Source: Verrucomicrobiaceae bacterium (GTDB taxonomy: Bacteria; Verrucomicrobiota; Verrucomicrobiia; Verrucomicrobiales; Verrucomicrobiaceae). From it: a stretch of DNA of 64,000 nucleotides. A model generated the notes under the pieces. It was not told where the DNA came from, made no database searches, and worked only from the letters and a program-made list of their open reading frames with translations. A program made the translations under genes and the position numbers. The DNA lies in the NCBI GenBank assembly GCA_947458455.1, contig CANGYJ010000015.1, forward strand, positions 51,881 through 115,880, in the 5' to 3' direction. Positions 16,109 through 24,464 of this stretch are shown here, piece by piece; the first letter of the stretch is position 1, and every line of letters begins with the position of its first letter.

Positions 16109-17413
16109 TCACAGCTTCCCGGCGGCTTTCACATCGAGGTAGCGGTTTGCCAGCGCCACGGGAAGCATTTGAGCGGGTTCATCCACGGTGAGCACGCGGT
16201 TGGCGCGGAGGCTTTCTAAAAGCAGGCGGCGCTCCGTGAAGTAGTTCGTCATGGCTCCGAACTCCAGCGCATCCGCGAGGTTTTGCACCGGTTGAGAAGC
16301 ATGCGCTTCCAGCTCGGCCTCTCGAAGCGTGGCCACGAGCACGAGATGACGCTTTTGCATGAGATGAACGGCCGTGGCGAGGGAGCTGCTGTCCTCGCTG
16401 CGCAGGTTCGTGAGCACGATGACGAGGGCTCGGCGCTTTTGGCGGGCCATGACCTGCTCAGCGGCCTCGATGAAATCACTTGGCTCGCTGGTGGCTTCGT
16501 AGTCGTAGAGGTGGTTCAGCAGCTTTGGCATGCTGTGGGAGCCTTTGACGGGCGGCAGCCACTTTTTCGTGCCGCCAAAGCCACACACACCGATCTCATC
16601 GCCCTGGCGCAGGGCGATGAAGGAAATGAGCAGCATGGCATTGAGGCAATGATCGAACTGGCTGAGCGAGCCATCGAGCGCCCGCATGCGGCGGCCACAG
16701 TCCGGCACGAGCAGCACGGTCTGGTTTCGAACCTCGTCGAAATCGCGGCTGATGAGGCTGAGGCGGCGGCTGGTGGCCTTCCAGTCCACTTTGGAAAGCA
16801 CATCCCCGTCCTGGTAGTCACGCAGTTGATGGAAATCGAGCGAGGCACCGATGCGGCGGCGTCGAATGATGCCCATCTGCTCCACCCGATTTGCCATCGC
16901 CAGCATGGCAAAGCGCACCACCGGCTCGTAGTTCGGATAGGCGCGGGTTTGCTGCGGCTCGCCGACGAGGTAGAGACGCCGCCACAGGCCGAGCATCGAG
17001 GAGGCCAGCGCCTGCACCGGCGTGAAGGTATGCTGGCCTCGCTCGACAAAAACGGCCTCATAGCTCACGGCGGCGAATTGACCGGGAGAGATCGAAAGGC
17101 TATGCGGCATGCCTGGAGCCGTGGCGGCGGAGGGAATGCCATCAAAGACCTCCATCACCAGTCGGCGGCGCAGACCATGCGAGAGCGTGAGCGTGACCGC
17201 CGAAGGCACGCCGAGGGCAAAACGACCTGGAAGCGATCTCTCGGCCTTCAGCCTTGTTTTTTTCGGCAGTGTGAAAGCATCCGCGATCATCACCAGCGCA
17301 AGCACGCCGCCCGCGATCTGCCACAGCAACGCCAACTGATCCCAGACGCTGGCGGCCAGCGCCAGCCCGAGCAGGGCGATGAGGAATTTGAGGAAGGCAG
17401 GCGTCGGGCGCAT
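16109..17413 (-). CDS. DUF58 domain membrane protein
   Basis: 434 residues. Two N-terminal membrane helices (about 7-45) precede a DUF58/von Willebrand A-like domain. Its hallmarks are visible: DFHQLRDYQDGDVLSKVDWKATSRR, then VLLVPDCGRRM in a degraded metal-ion site. DUF58 proteins usually travel with a MoxR AAA+ ATPase and a transglutaminase; none is next to this copy. Role unknown, possibly in assembly or maturation at the membrane. It is convergent with the DKNYY-like gene. Confidence 0.9.
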   Translation of the reverse strand: MRPTPAFLKFLIALLGLALAASVWDQLALLWQIAGGVLALVMIADAFTLPKKTRLKAERSLPGRFALGVPSAVTLTLSHGLRRRLVMEVFDGIPSAATAPGMPHSLSISPGQFAAVSYEAVFVERGQHTFTPVQALASSMLGLWRRLYLVGEPQQTRAYPNYEPVVRFAMLAMANRVEQMGIIRRRRIGASLDFHQLRDYQDGDVLSKVDWKATSRRLSLISRDFDEVRNQTVLLVPDCGRRMRALDGSLSQFDHCLNAMLLISFIALRQGDEIGVCGFGGTKKWLPPVKGSHSMPKLLNHLYDYEATSEPSDFIEAAEQVMARQKRRALVIVLTNLRSEDSSSLATAVHLMQKRHLVLVATLREAELEAHASQPVQNLADALEFGAMTNYFTERRLLLESLRANRVLTVDEPAQMLPVALANRYLDVKAAGKL

Positions 17414-17617
17414 CTCGCGGAATGCGCCGCTTATAGTGTCTCCCTCGCCAAAGCCCAGTAAATTCCGCGCCTGCCAGCAGATGAATCAGGGCCTGTGGCC
17501 GGAGTCATCGAGACCTATGACCTTCCCCGGCGCAAACTCCCGTTTGCAATCCCCGCCTGCCACGCTTTAAACCGCAACTAAACCGTTGAATTTTAAGCAC
17601 CTACCAGACCTCCCGGA

Positions 17618-18643
17618 ATGAAGATCGCTCTCGATGTGATGGGCGGCGACCACGCCCCGCAAAACCCGATTGGCGGCGTAAAGCTCGCCCTCGAGTCCTT
17701 GCCACAGGTCGAGAAGATCTTCCTCGTCGGCGCGCCTGAGGTCATTGAGCGAGAATTGAAGGCTCAGGGCATCTCCAGCCCGAAATTGGAGATCGTCCCC
17801 GCCTCCCAGGTCGTCGATATGAGCGACAGCGGCCTCGATGCCGTCCGCAAAAAGAAAGACAGCTCCATCTCGCGGGCCGTGGACCTTGTCAAAGAGGGCA
17901 AAGCCGATGCCGTGGTGAGCGCCGGACACACCGGAGCCGCCGTGACGGCCTCCTTGATCAAGCTGCGCACCCTGCCGCACATCGAGCGGCCTGCCATCGT
18001 GGCCATCATGCCCTCGCTCACGAAGAACTGGCTGCTCATCGACGCCGGGGCGAATCCGGACAGCGAGCCGCAGCACCTCGTGCAAAACGCCATCATGGGC
18101 ACCGCCTTCGCCCGTCATGTGCTGGGCCGTGCGGAGCCCATCGTGGGCCTCATGTCCAACGGCACGGAGGAGGAAAAGGGCAACGCCCTCTGCAAAGAAA
18201 CCGGCAAGCTCCTCCGCCACACCAAAGGCATTCACTTCCGCGGCAATGTGGAAGGTCACGACATCTGGGAAGACCCACCGGATGTGGTCGTTTGCGATGG
18301 TTTCACCGGAAACATCATCCTCAAATCCGCCGAGGCACTGGCACACAGCATGTTTGCCATGATCAAACGTGAGATCCTCGCCTCCAGCCTGCCAGTGAAG
18401 ATCGGGGCCAAGCTCGCCCGCCCGGCCTTTAAACGCGTCCACTCCCTCACCAACGCCGATGAGGTCGGCGGCATGCCGCTGCTCGGACTCCGAGGCATCA
18501 CCATCATCGCTCACGGCGGGGCCTCAGCCTACGCCATGAAAAATGCCATCCGGCAGGCCTGCGAGTCCATCAAGCACCAGATCAATCCTCACATCGAGGC
18601 CGCCGCCACTCAGCACTCCATTTTGAATCATGCCCACGCCTAG
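17618..18643 (+). CDS. plsX: Phosphate acyltransferase PlsX
   Basis: 341 residues with MKIALDVMGGDHAP at the N-terminus, the PlsX signature, then VSAGHTGAAV and DAGANPDSEPQHL. It makes acyl-phosphate from acyl-ACP for phospholipid synthesis and is membrane-associated. The 204 bases before it contain no rpmF, which often precedes plsX. The ATG of fabH lies inside its 3' end (14-base overlap), a classical plsX-fabH arrangement and a likely case of translational coupling. Confidence 0.96.
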   Translation: MKIALDVMGGDHAPQNPIGGVKLALESLPQVEKIFLVGAPEVIERELKAQGISSPKLEIVPASQVVDMSDSGLDAVRKKKDSSISRAVDLVKEGKADAVVSAGHTGAAVTASLIKLRTLPHIERPAIVAIMPSLTKNWLLIDAGANPDSEPQHLVQNAIMGTAFARHVLGRAEPIVGLMSNGTEEEKGNALCKETGKLLRHTKGIHFRGNVEGHDIWEDPPDVVVCDGFTGNIILKSAEALAHSMFAMIKREILASSLPVKIGAKLARPAFKRVHSLTNADEVGGMPLLGLRGITIIAHGGASAYAMKNAIRQACESIKHQINPHIEAAATQHSILNHAHA

Positions 18644-19652
18644 CACGCAGCCTTTTTGCGCCTCCAGCATCATCGGAACCGGCAGTTACATGCCCGCCAA
18701 GGTGCTCACGAACGAAGACCTCTCCAAGCTCGTCGATACTTCCGATGAATGGATCACCAGCCGCACCGGCATCAAGGAGCGCCGGATCGCCGCACCTGAT
18801 GAAGCCACCTCTGATATGGCCTCCGAGGCCGCCCGCCGTGCCATGACCGATGCCGGCGTGAAGCCAGAGGATATTCAACTCATCATCGTGGCCACCGTCA
18901 CGCCCGATATGGCCTTCCCCAGCACCGCCTGCTTTGTACAGAAAAAGATCGGTGCCTCGAATGCCGTGTGCTTCGATGTTTCCGCCGCGTGCTCCGGCTT
19001 TTTGTATGCGCTGCAAGTGGCCCGCCACTTCATCAACACCGGCAACCGCACCACCGCCCTCGTCATCGGCGCGGAAAAGCTCTCCAGCCTCGTGAACTGG
19101 CAGGATCGCAACACTTGCGTGCTCTTTGGCGATGGCGCCGGAGCCGTCGTCATCCGCAAAGCCTGCGAAGAGGAGGAACCGAATGCCCAGGGCCGCGTCC
19201 TGAGCACCGTCATGGGCAGCGATGGCAATCTCGTCGATCTCCTCAAAGTCCCCGGCGGCGGCTCCGCCTGCCCGCTCACGCCGGAAAACATCACCTCGCG
19301 TCCGAACACCATCCACATGGAAGGTCGCGAGACCTTCAAGCATGCCGTCACCCGCATGCTCGAGGCCTCCCAGCAGGCCCTTGAAATGGCCGGCCTCACC
19401 GCCGCCGATGTCTCCCTTGTCATTCCGCATCAGGCCAATGCCCGCATCATTTCTGCCATCGCCGAACGCCTGGCTCTGCCCAACGAAAAGGTCTTCATGA
19501 ACCTCGACAAATACGGCAACACCAGCGCCGCCACCATCCCCGTGGCTCTCGATGAAGCTCGCCGTTCTGGCTTGATCAAAAAAGGCGATGTCATCCTCCT
19601 CGTCGCCTTCGGCGGCGGTTTCACCTGGGCCAGCTCCGTCGTGCGCTGGTAG
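18630..19652 (+). CDS. fabH: Beta-ketoacyl-ACP synthase III
   Basis: 340 residues. The catalytic Cys is in SAACSGFLYAL near residue 118, the His in VIPHQANARI and the Asn in KYGNTSAATIP, completing the Cys-His-Asn triad. SDEWITSRTGIKERR near the N-terminus is diagnostic. It condenses acetyl-CoA with malonyl-ACP to begin fatty-acid synthesis. It overlaps plsX by 14 bases and is followed by recO 54 bases on. Confidence 0.96.
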   Translation: MPTPSTQPFCASSIIGTGSYMPAKVLTNEDLSKLVDTSDEWITSRTGIKERRIAAPDEATSDMASEAARRAMTDAGVKPEDIQLIIVATVTPDMAFPSTACFVQKKIGASNAVCFDVSAACSGFLYALQVARHFINTGNRTTALVIGAEKLSSLVNWQDRNTCVLFGDGAGAVVIRKACEEEEPNAQGRVLSTVMGSDGNLVDLLKVPGGGSACPLTPENITSRPNTIHMEGRETFKHAVTRMLEASQQALEMAGLTAADVSLVIPHQANARIISAIAERLALPNEKVFMNLDKYGNTSAATIPVALDEARRSGLIKKGDVILLVAFGGGFTWASSVVRW

Positions 19653-19706
19653 GATGAACGTGAGAAAGCCTTCGCCAGATCGGGAAGGCCGGTCAAGGGG
19701 TGCCGC

Positions 19707-20258
19707 GTGCAGAAAACCGAAGCCATCCTCATCGGCCGACAGCGGCAGACGGAGACGAGTTTGATCGTCGAGTGGTGCTGCGCGGAGTTTGGGATCTTCA
19801 AAACCATCGCCAAAGGAGCTCTCCGGCCCAAATCGCCCTTCTCCGGCGTCTTGGATCTGTTTGTCACCTGCGATCTGCGCTTCGTGCCGGGCAAGTCATC
19901 GGACCTCGGTATCCTTTCGGAAGCACGCTGGACGAATCCGCGGCTCGGCCTGCGCACGAGCTATGGTCGCGTGCTCGCCGCGACGTATCTGGTCAAGCTC
20001 ATGGCCCAGGTCGCTGAGCGTCATGCGCCCCTGCCGGAGGTGCAACCGCTGCTGGTGAAGGCTCTCGACTACCTCGCCGAAAAAGATCCCAGCCCGGCCC
20101 TCGTGCAGCGCTTTGAGCAGCGCCTCGCCGAGGCCCTCGGCATCGTGGCCGAGGGTGAAAAATCCCTCGCCGCCGAAGCCATCGCCGATGTGTTTGACCA
20201 GCGCCTCCCCGTGCAGCGGAAGCAGCTGTTTGAGTGGATGAAGGAGCACTCGAAGTGA
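19707..20258 (+). CDS. recO: DNA repair protein RecO (short form)
   Basis: 183 residues. The N-terminal OB-fold is recognisable (TEAILIGRQRQTETSLIVEWCCAEFGIFKTIAKGALRPKS, with FSGVLDLF), followed by helices (LGLRTSYGRVLAATYLVKLM). At 183 residues it is shorter than the usual 240 or so, and no CxxC zinc site is visible, a difference seen in several phyla. It works with RecR in loading RecA on gapped DNA. Start choice: the first ATG of the frame with an intact OB-fold. Confidence 0.85.
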   Translation: MQKTEAILIGRQRQTETSLIVEWCCAEFGIFKTIAKGALRPKSPFSGVLDLFVTCDLRFVPGKSSDLGILSEARWTNPRLGLRTSYGRVLAATYLVKLMAQVAERHAPLPEVQPLLVKALDYLAEKDPSPALVQRFEQRLAEALGIVAEGEKSLAAEAIADVFDQRLPVQRKQLFEWMKEHSK

Positions 20259-20264
20259 TTCAAT

Positions 20265-21431
20265 TCACGCTCCGCGAAACGCTCCCATCTTGGTCAGATA
20301 CCACTCAAAGATCTGCGGGCCGTAAAAGAGCCAAAGCAAGGCACCGAGAGCCAGGTAGGGACCAAAAGGAATCTTCGCGCCCCATTCCGCCCGACCGGTC
20401 ACGCGGGCAAACAAGGCCACCACCGTGCCGATGACGGAGGCGGCGAGCACGGTGAAGAGCACGCACTTCCAGCCGCAAAAGGCACCGATCATCATCAGAA
20501 AAAACACGTCGCCCATGCCCATGGCTTCTCGTGGGATGATGAGCTGGGTGATCTTGCCGTGGAGCTTCGTGACGTTCTCGAGGGGGAATTCCTGGATGTC
20601 GTTCGCCTGGCGAACCTTGAGCTTTTCCATCCACAGCTCGGCGGTGGTCTTTTGAAACTGGTGGCCGTTCACCTGCAGCTCCTCGCAGGTGATGAGCATG
20701 CGGTCACTGGCACGCATGAAAATGTCCTCCCAAGGCATCTCCGTATCCGCAAAGCGCACGACGGGTGGCTGGGTGTCATCCGGCTGAGCGACCTCCCAGC
20801 TCACGGCCTTCTCAAAGACATGCTTTTTGCGGCCAAAAGCCAGCTTGCCAAGCTCCACGATCAGCCACAGACCTCCAAGGCCAATGGCCGCACTGCCAAA
20901 GGCCATCAGCACGCCGCGCCCATGCTCGCCAGGAGCCTCACCGACGAGTTGGGGCACCCAAAACGAGGCCAGCAGGCCCACTGCGGCTCCGCCAAAGGTG
21001 ATCGAGTGCGGCAGGATGAAGTGCTCGATGTCGATGAAACTGCCGGAGACGAGCAAGCTGATGAAAATCCACAGGCACAGCACCAGCGGCCCCCAGACGG
21101 CGATTAGAGGCCAGGGGCCGTGATGAATCCAAAACACCGCGTAGAAAAGCACGCCGGTGAGCAGTTCGACGAAGAAGTAGCGGCTGGAGATCGGCGCAGC
21201 GCAGGCGGAGCATTTCCCACGCAGCAGGAGCCAGGAGAAGAGCGGGATGTTCTGCCACATGGGGATCTGCTTTTTGCAGGTGGGGCAGAAGGAGCGCTTC
21301 GGATTGTTCACCGAGATGTCGCGTGGCACGCGGTAGATCACCACGTTGAGAAAGGAGCCGATGCCCGCGCCCATGAAGAAGGCGAGAAAGTGCAGCAGAG
21401 CATTGAGGATGGCGTAGCGAGTGGGGTCCAT
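20265..21431 (-). CDS. Prepilin peptidase (type IV leader peptidase, A24), extended form
   Basis: 388 residues. The N-terminal cytoplasmic domain has two CxxC pairs (CPTC, CSAC) after SFLNVVIYRVPRD. The two catalytic aspartates appear in SFIDIEHFILPHS and GMGDVFF; the usual LPD after the first is LPH here. About 100 residues of extra, mostly polar sequence (about 195-290) separate the two, where ordinary enzymes of 250-290 residues have a short loop. It removes leader peptides from type IV pilins or pseudopilins and may N-methylate them. It is convergent with recO, 6 bases apart. Confidence 0.9.
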   Translation of the reverse strand: MDPTRYAILNALLHFLAFFMGAGIGSFLNVVIYRVPRDISVNNPKRSFCPTCKKQIPMWQNIPLFSWLLLRGKCSACAAPISSRYFFVELLTGVLFYAVFWIHHGPWPLIAVWGPLVLCLWIFISLLVSGSFIDIEHFILPHSITFGGAAVGLLASFWVPQLVGEAPGEHGRGVLMAFGSAAIGLGGLWLIVELGKLAFGRKKHVFEKAVSWEVAQPDDTQPPVVRFADTEMPWEDIFMRASDRMLITCEELQVNGHQFQKTTAELWMEKLKVRQANDIQEFPLENVTKLHGKITQLIIPREAMGMGDVFFLMMIGAFCGWKCVLFTVLAASVIGTVVALFARVTGRAEWGAKIPFGPYLALGALLWLFYGPQIFEWYLTKMGAFRGA

Positions 21432-21491
21432 GGCTGTTGGAATGGCGAAACTTGCCTTGCGGCTGCGCTGAACGGAAGCAAAAACTCCCTC

Positions 21492-22172
21492 ATGCCCGCA
21501 TTTTACCGTCTCGCTGCTTTGATTCTAATCTCCGTCCTCGCGGGCACATCGTGCTCCGCGCGGCAGGGCGGTGCGATGCATGCCCAGGCGGTGACGAGGG
21601 CCCGAAAGTATGATCTCGTCGATGTGCGCCGCGTCGTGCCAGGGGTACAGATCGGCCTGCGTTATGGCACGCGGCGCAATGTGGCCGGGCGGGCGCTGTA
21701 TCCGGCGGGCATGCCCTGCCTGCTGCGCCGTGTGACTGCGGAGAAGCTCCAGAAGGCGCAGGCCATCCTCGTATCCCAGGGCTACGGCATTCGCCTCTGG
21801 GATGCCTGGAGGCCGCCAGAGGTACATCTGCTCCTGCTGCATCACGGCGGGCACACCGGCATGTTTCAGGACATTGAGGGCGGCTGGAGCCGACACAGCG
21901 GCGGCCTGTGCGTGGACGTGACGCTCGCGGATCAATCTGGCAACGAGATGCGCATGCCGACCGGTTTTGATGAGGACTTTGAGCATGCCGGTGAAACCTA
22001 CACCGGTGGCGATCCCGACATCGCGCGAAACCTCGCCCTCCTGCAAAAGGCGATGCGTGCGGCGGGCTTTTCCACCGTGACGAAGGAGTGGTGGCACTTC
22101 GACGACACCGATTTCGTGAACCAAGGCCAGCGGGTCATTTACGCCTCGGAGCTGGGCATTCCCGTCCTGTGA
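21492..22172 (+). CDS. D-alanyl-D-alanine dipeptidase-like lipoprotein (M15D, VanX/DdpX family)
   Basis: 226 residues from MPAFYRLAALILISVLAGTSC, a lipoprotein signal with Cys as the acylated residue. The zinc peptidase motifs are present: SRHSGGLCVDV (His and Asp ligands), and EWWHFDD near the C-terminus with the third His and catalytic Glu. It probably cleaves D-Ala-D-Ala released from peptidoglycan, in the periplasm. I see no VanR/S/H/A genes, so a resistance role is not implied. Its stop overlaps the GTG start of the pseudouridine synthase. Confidence 0.87.
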   Translation: MPAFYRLAALILISVLAGTSCSARQGGAMHAQAVTRARKYDLVDVRRVVPGVQIGLRYGTRRNVAGRALYPAGMPCLLRRVTAEKLQKAQAILVSQGYGIRLWDAWRPPEVHLLLLHHGGHTGMFQDIEGGWSRHSGGLCVDVTLADQSGNEMRMPTGFDEDFEHAGETYTGGDPDIARNLALLQKAMRAAGFSTVTKEWWHFDDTDFVNQGQRVIYASELGIPVL

Positions 22173-22921
22173 GTGCCAAGGCCGACATCCGCAACGAACC
22201 TAACTTCTCCGTCCTTGATGAGACGGACGACTACATCGTGGTGAATAAGCCAGCCCCCTTGCAGATCCATCCCGGCGCTCCGAATGGGGCCCGCACGCTC
22301 TGGCATGGCCTGTGTGACATGCTCGCCTATGAAATCGCCAATGGCGGGCAGGTCAGCATCATCAACCGCCTCGACCGCGAGACGAGCGGCGTGGTGCTTG
22401 TGGCCAAAAACGCCGCCTGGGCGCGGTTGTTCGGACTCGCCATGCAAAACCGGCAGGTCAGCAAGACCTACGCCGCCCTCGTTCATGGCTCGCCGGATTG
22501 GGGCGAGTTCGATCTCCATGCCCCCATCCTCCGCGCCGGCGAGGTGAGCGAGTCCGATATCTGGGTGAAGCAGCTTGTACATCCCGATGGTGCAGACTGC
22601 CGCACCAGCTTTCGCGTGCTGAAACGCTTCGCGGAAGGCTTCACCCTCATCGAGGCCAGACCCGAGACCGGACGGATGCATCAGATTCGCGTCCATTTGC
22701 ATCACCTCGGCCTCCCGATGGTCGGGGATAAGCTCTACGGCCGCGATGACCGCTGCTACCTGGAGTTCATCGACACCGGCTGGACGCCCGCCCTGCAAAA
22801 ACGCCTCCTCATTCCCCGCCAAGCCCTGCATTCCAAACGTCTCGAACTCACCGCCGAAGGCTTCCACGGCACCTGGGAGGCCCCCTTGCCAGATTTCTTG
22901 GGGATGATCGGACCTCCGTGA
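22169..22921 (+). CDS. RluA-family pseudouridine synthase
   Basis: 250 residues. The most plausible start is GTG at 22169, in a GTGA overlap with the upstream stop; the open frame further upstream is the out-of-frame dipeptidase. The catalytic Asp is in NRLDRETSGVVLVAKN near residue 65, with YIVVNKPAPLQIHP before it and ARPETGRMHQIRVHLHHLGLP later, all RluA hallmarks. No S4 domain is visible, so it is the shorter RluA type acting on rRNA or tRNA uridines; the target is not predictable. Confidence 0.9.
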   Translation: MSAKADIRNEPNFSVLDETDDYIVVNKPAPLQIHPGAPNGARTLWHGLCDMLAYEIANGGQVSIINRLDRETSGVVLVAKNAAWARLFGLAMQNRQVSKTYAALVHGSPDWGEFDLHAPILRAGEVSESDIWVKQLVHPDGADCRTSFRVLKRFAEGFTLIEARPETGRMHQIRVHLHHLGLPMVGDKLYGRDDRCYLEFIDTGWTPALQKRLLIPRQALHSKRLELTAEGFHGTWEAPLPDFLGMIGPP

Positions 22922-22954
22922 GCGCCATGCCATTTGCTGTCAGCTTCATCCTTC

Positions 22955-22991
22955 AAAAATCAGCAATCGACATTCATCAATCGTCAATCCG
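22955..22991. repeat. Short-word repeat W4 (AATCAGCAATCG family)
   Basis: A run of about 36 bases of AATCAGCAATC/ATCAATCGTCAATC-like words in the gap after the pseudouridine synthase. It clearly resembles the arms of the repeat at 46001-46103. Confidence 0.55.
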
Positions 22992-23075
22992 CCCCAGTGG
23001 CTTGACCAAGACGCTTCCGATACTCGATGGCACCCAAACGATAGACATCTCCCTCATCTTCATCCACTCTGACCC

Positions 23076-24350
23076 ATGCTGAAAATCCTCCGAGCCCTCC
23101 TGCCGTTGCTCATCCTGACCGGATGCGTGTGGGCGGGCTATTGGTTCCTCACCAACAAGCCGGAGCAGAGGACGATGGAGATCCCACCGGTGATCGTGAG
23201 CGTGGAAGGGCTCACGTTAAAAACGACGACTTATGCGGTCAAAGTGCCCTCGCAAGGCACGGTGAGGCCACGCACGCAGAGCTCACTGATGCCCGAGGTG
23301 GCCGGCAAGATCACCGAGGTGAGCCCGAACTTCCGTCCCGGGGGCTTTTTCAAGAAGGATGACCTGCTCGTGAAGCTGGAGGCGGTGGATTACGAGACCG
23401 CCGTGATCGTGGCGCAGGCCGCCGTGGCCTTGGCGAAGGTCACGCTGGCCGAGGAGCAGGCGAAGGCAGAGCAGGCAATGGAAAACTGGAAGGCGCTGGG
23501 ACGCACCGGTGATCCGGGCGAATTGGTCTCCCGTGCGCCGCAGGTGGCAAGGGCGCAGGCGGATCTGGCCGCGGCGGAGGCCCGTGTGGTGAAGGCCCAG
23601 CGGGATGTGGAGCGCACGATCATCCGGGCGCCGTATGACGGGCAGGTTTTGGAGCAGGCCGCTGATGTGGGGCAGTTCGTCGGGCAAGGCACCACGCTCG
23701 GAAAACTCTTTGCCACGGACTATGTGGAGATCCGCCTGCCGCTGCCAGAGCGGGAGAGTCAGCATTTGCAGCTCCCTGAGCCGATCCGCGATGGGCAAAC
23801 CGCCGCCACGCCCACCAAAGTGCATCTGCGCACGACCTACATCGGCAGGCCGGTGATTTGGGAAGGTCAGGTGGTGCGGGTGGAAAGCTCTCTCGATGCC
23901 GAAACACGTCAGCCGACCGCCGTGGCGCAGGTGATGGACCCGTATGCAAAGCGTGCCGATGGCATGCCGCCGCTGAAGATTGGTCAGTTCGTCGAGGCGG
24001 AGATCGAGGGCAATACGCTCGACGATGTCTATCTCATCCCTCGCTCCGCCGTGCGGGCGGGAAATGAGATTATCGTCATCACGCCACAAAACACGCTGAA
24101 GCGCACGAACGTGGAGCCTCTCTTCGGCAACGAAAAACACCTCGTCATCGCCGCCAGCGCTGCGAAGTCGCCCAAGGAAGGCGAGATCCTCTGCCTCACG
24201 CCCATCCCCTTCCCTGCCGATGGTGCCAAAGTCAACATCGGCACCCTCGACGGCCAACGCGTGACCAAGCCTGATGCCCTCGCCGGCAAGAAAAAGCCCG
24301 AGGATAAGAAAACGGCCGCGACGGTGCCGGAGGGTAAGCCGCTGCCGTAA
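23076..24350 (+). CDS. RND-type periplasmic adaptor (membrane fusion protein)
   Basis: 424 residues with an N-terminal signal anchor or lipoprotein-like region (LLPLLILTGC). It has the HlyD/AcrA plan: barrel-sandwich half motif (VPSQGTVRPRTQSSLMPEVAGKITEV), an alanine-rich coiled-coil hairpin (about 105-165), and the second half (TIIRAPYDGQVLEQAADVGQFVGQGTTLG). Such adaptors connect an inner-membrane RND pump to an outer-membrane channel, but no pump or channel gene is near. Instead TonB, ExbB and ExbD homologues follow. A short-word repeat lies between this gene and tonB. Confidence 0.9.
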   Translation: MLKILRALLPLLILTGCVWAGYWFLTNKPEQRTMEIPPVIVSVEGLTLKTTTYAVKVPSQGTVRPRTQSSLMPEVAGKITEVSPNFRPGGFFKKDDLLVKLEAVDYETAVIVAQAAVALAKVTLAEEQAKAEQAMENWKALGRTGDPGELVSRAPQVARAQADLAAAEARVVKAQRDVERTIIRAPYDGQVLEQAADVGQFVGQGTTLGKLFATDYVEIRLPLPERESQHLQLPEPIRDGQTAATPTKVHLRTTYIGRPVIWEGQVVRVESSLDAETRQPTAVAQVMDPYAKRADGMPPLKIGQFVEAEIEGNTLDDVYLIPRSAVRAGNEIIVITPQNTLKRTNVEPLFGNEKHLVIAASAAKSPKEGEILCLTPIPFPADGAKVNIGTLDGQRVTKPDALAGKKKPEDKKTAATVPEGKPLP

Positions 24351-24351
24351 C

Positions 24352-24464
24352 TTCGAGTTCCAGGTTTCAAGTTTCAGGTTCCAAGTTGAAACCGCCTGCG
24401 AAACGCGAACTTTGGCCTCGAACCCGCTCCACTTGAAACCTGACACCTTGAACTTCAAACTTTG
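24352..24464. repeat. Inverted short-word repeat W6 (AGTTTCAGGTT family)
   Basis: Left arm 24352-24390 and right arm 24429-24464 are inverted, imperfect copies composed of CAGGTTTCAAG/CAAGTTT-like words, with a spacer of about 38 bases. The right arm includes the likely TTG start codon of the next gene. Confidence 0.65.

Noticed and set aside
21492..22172. Vancomycin-resistance VanX
   Set aside because: It belongs to the family, but no VanH/VanA or regulator genes are nearby and it has a lipoprotein signal, more in keeping with peptidoglycan recycling.
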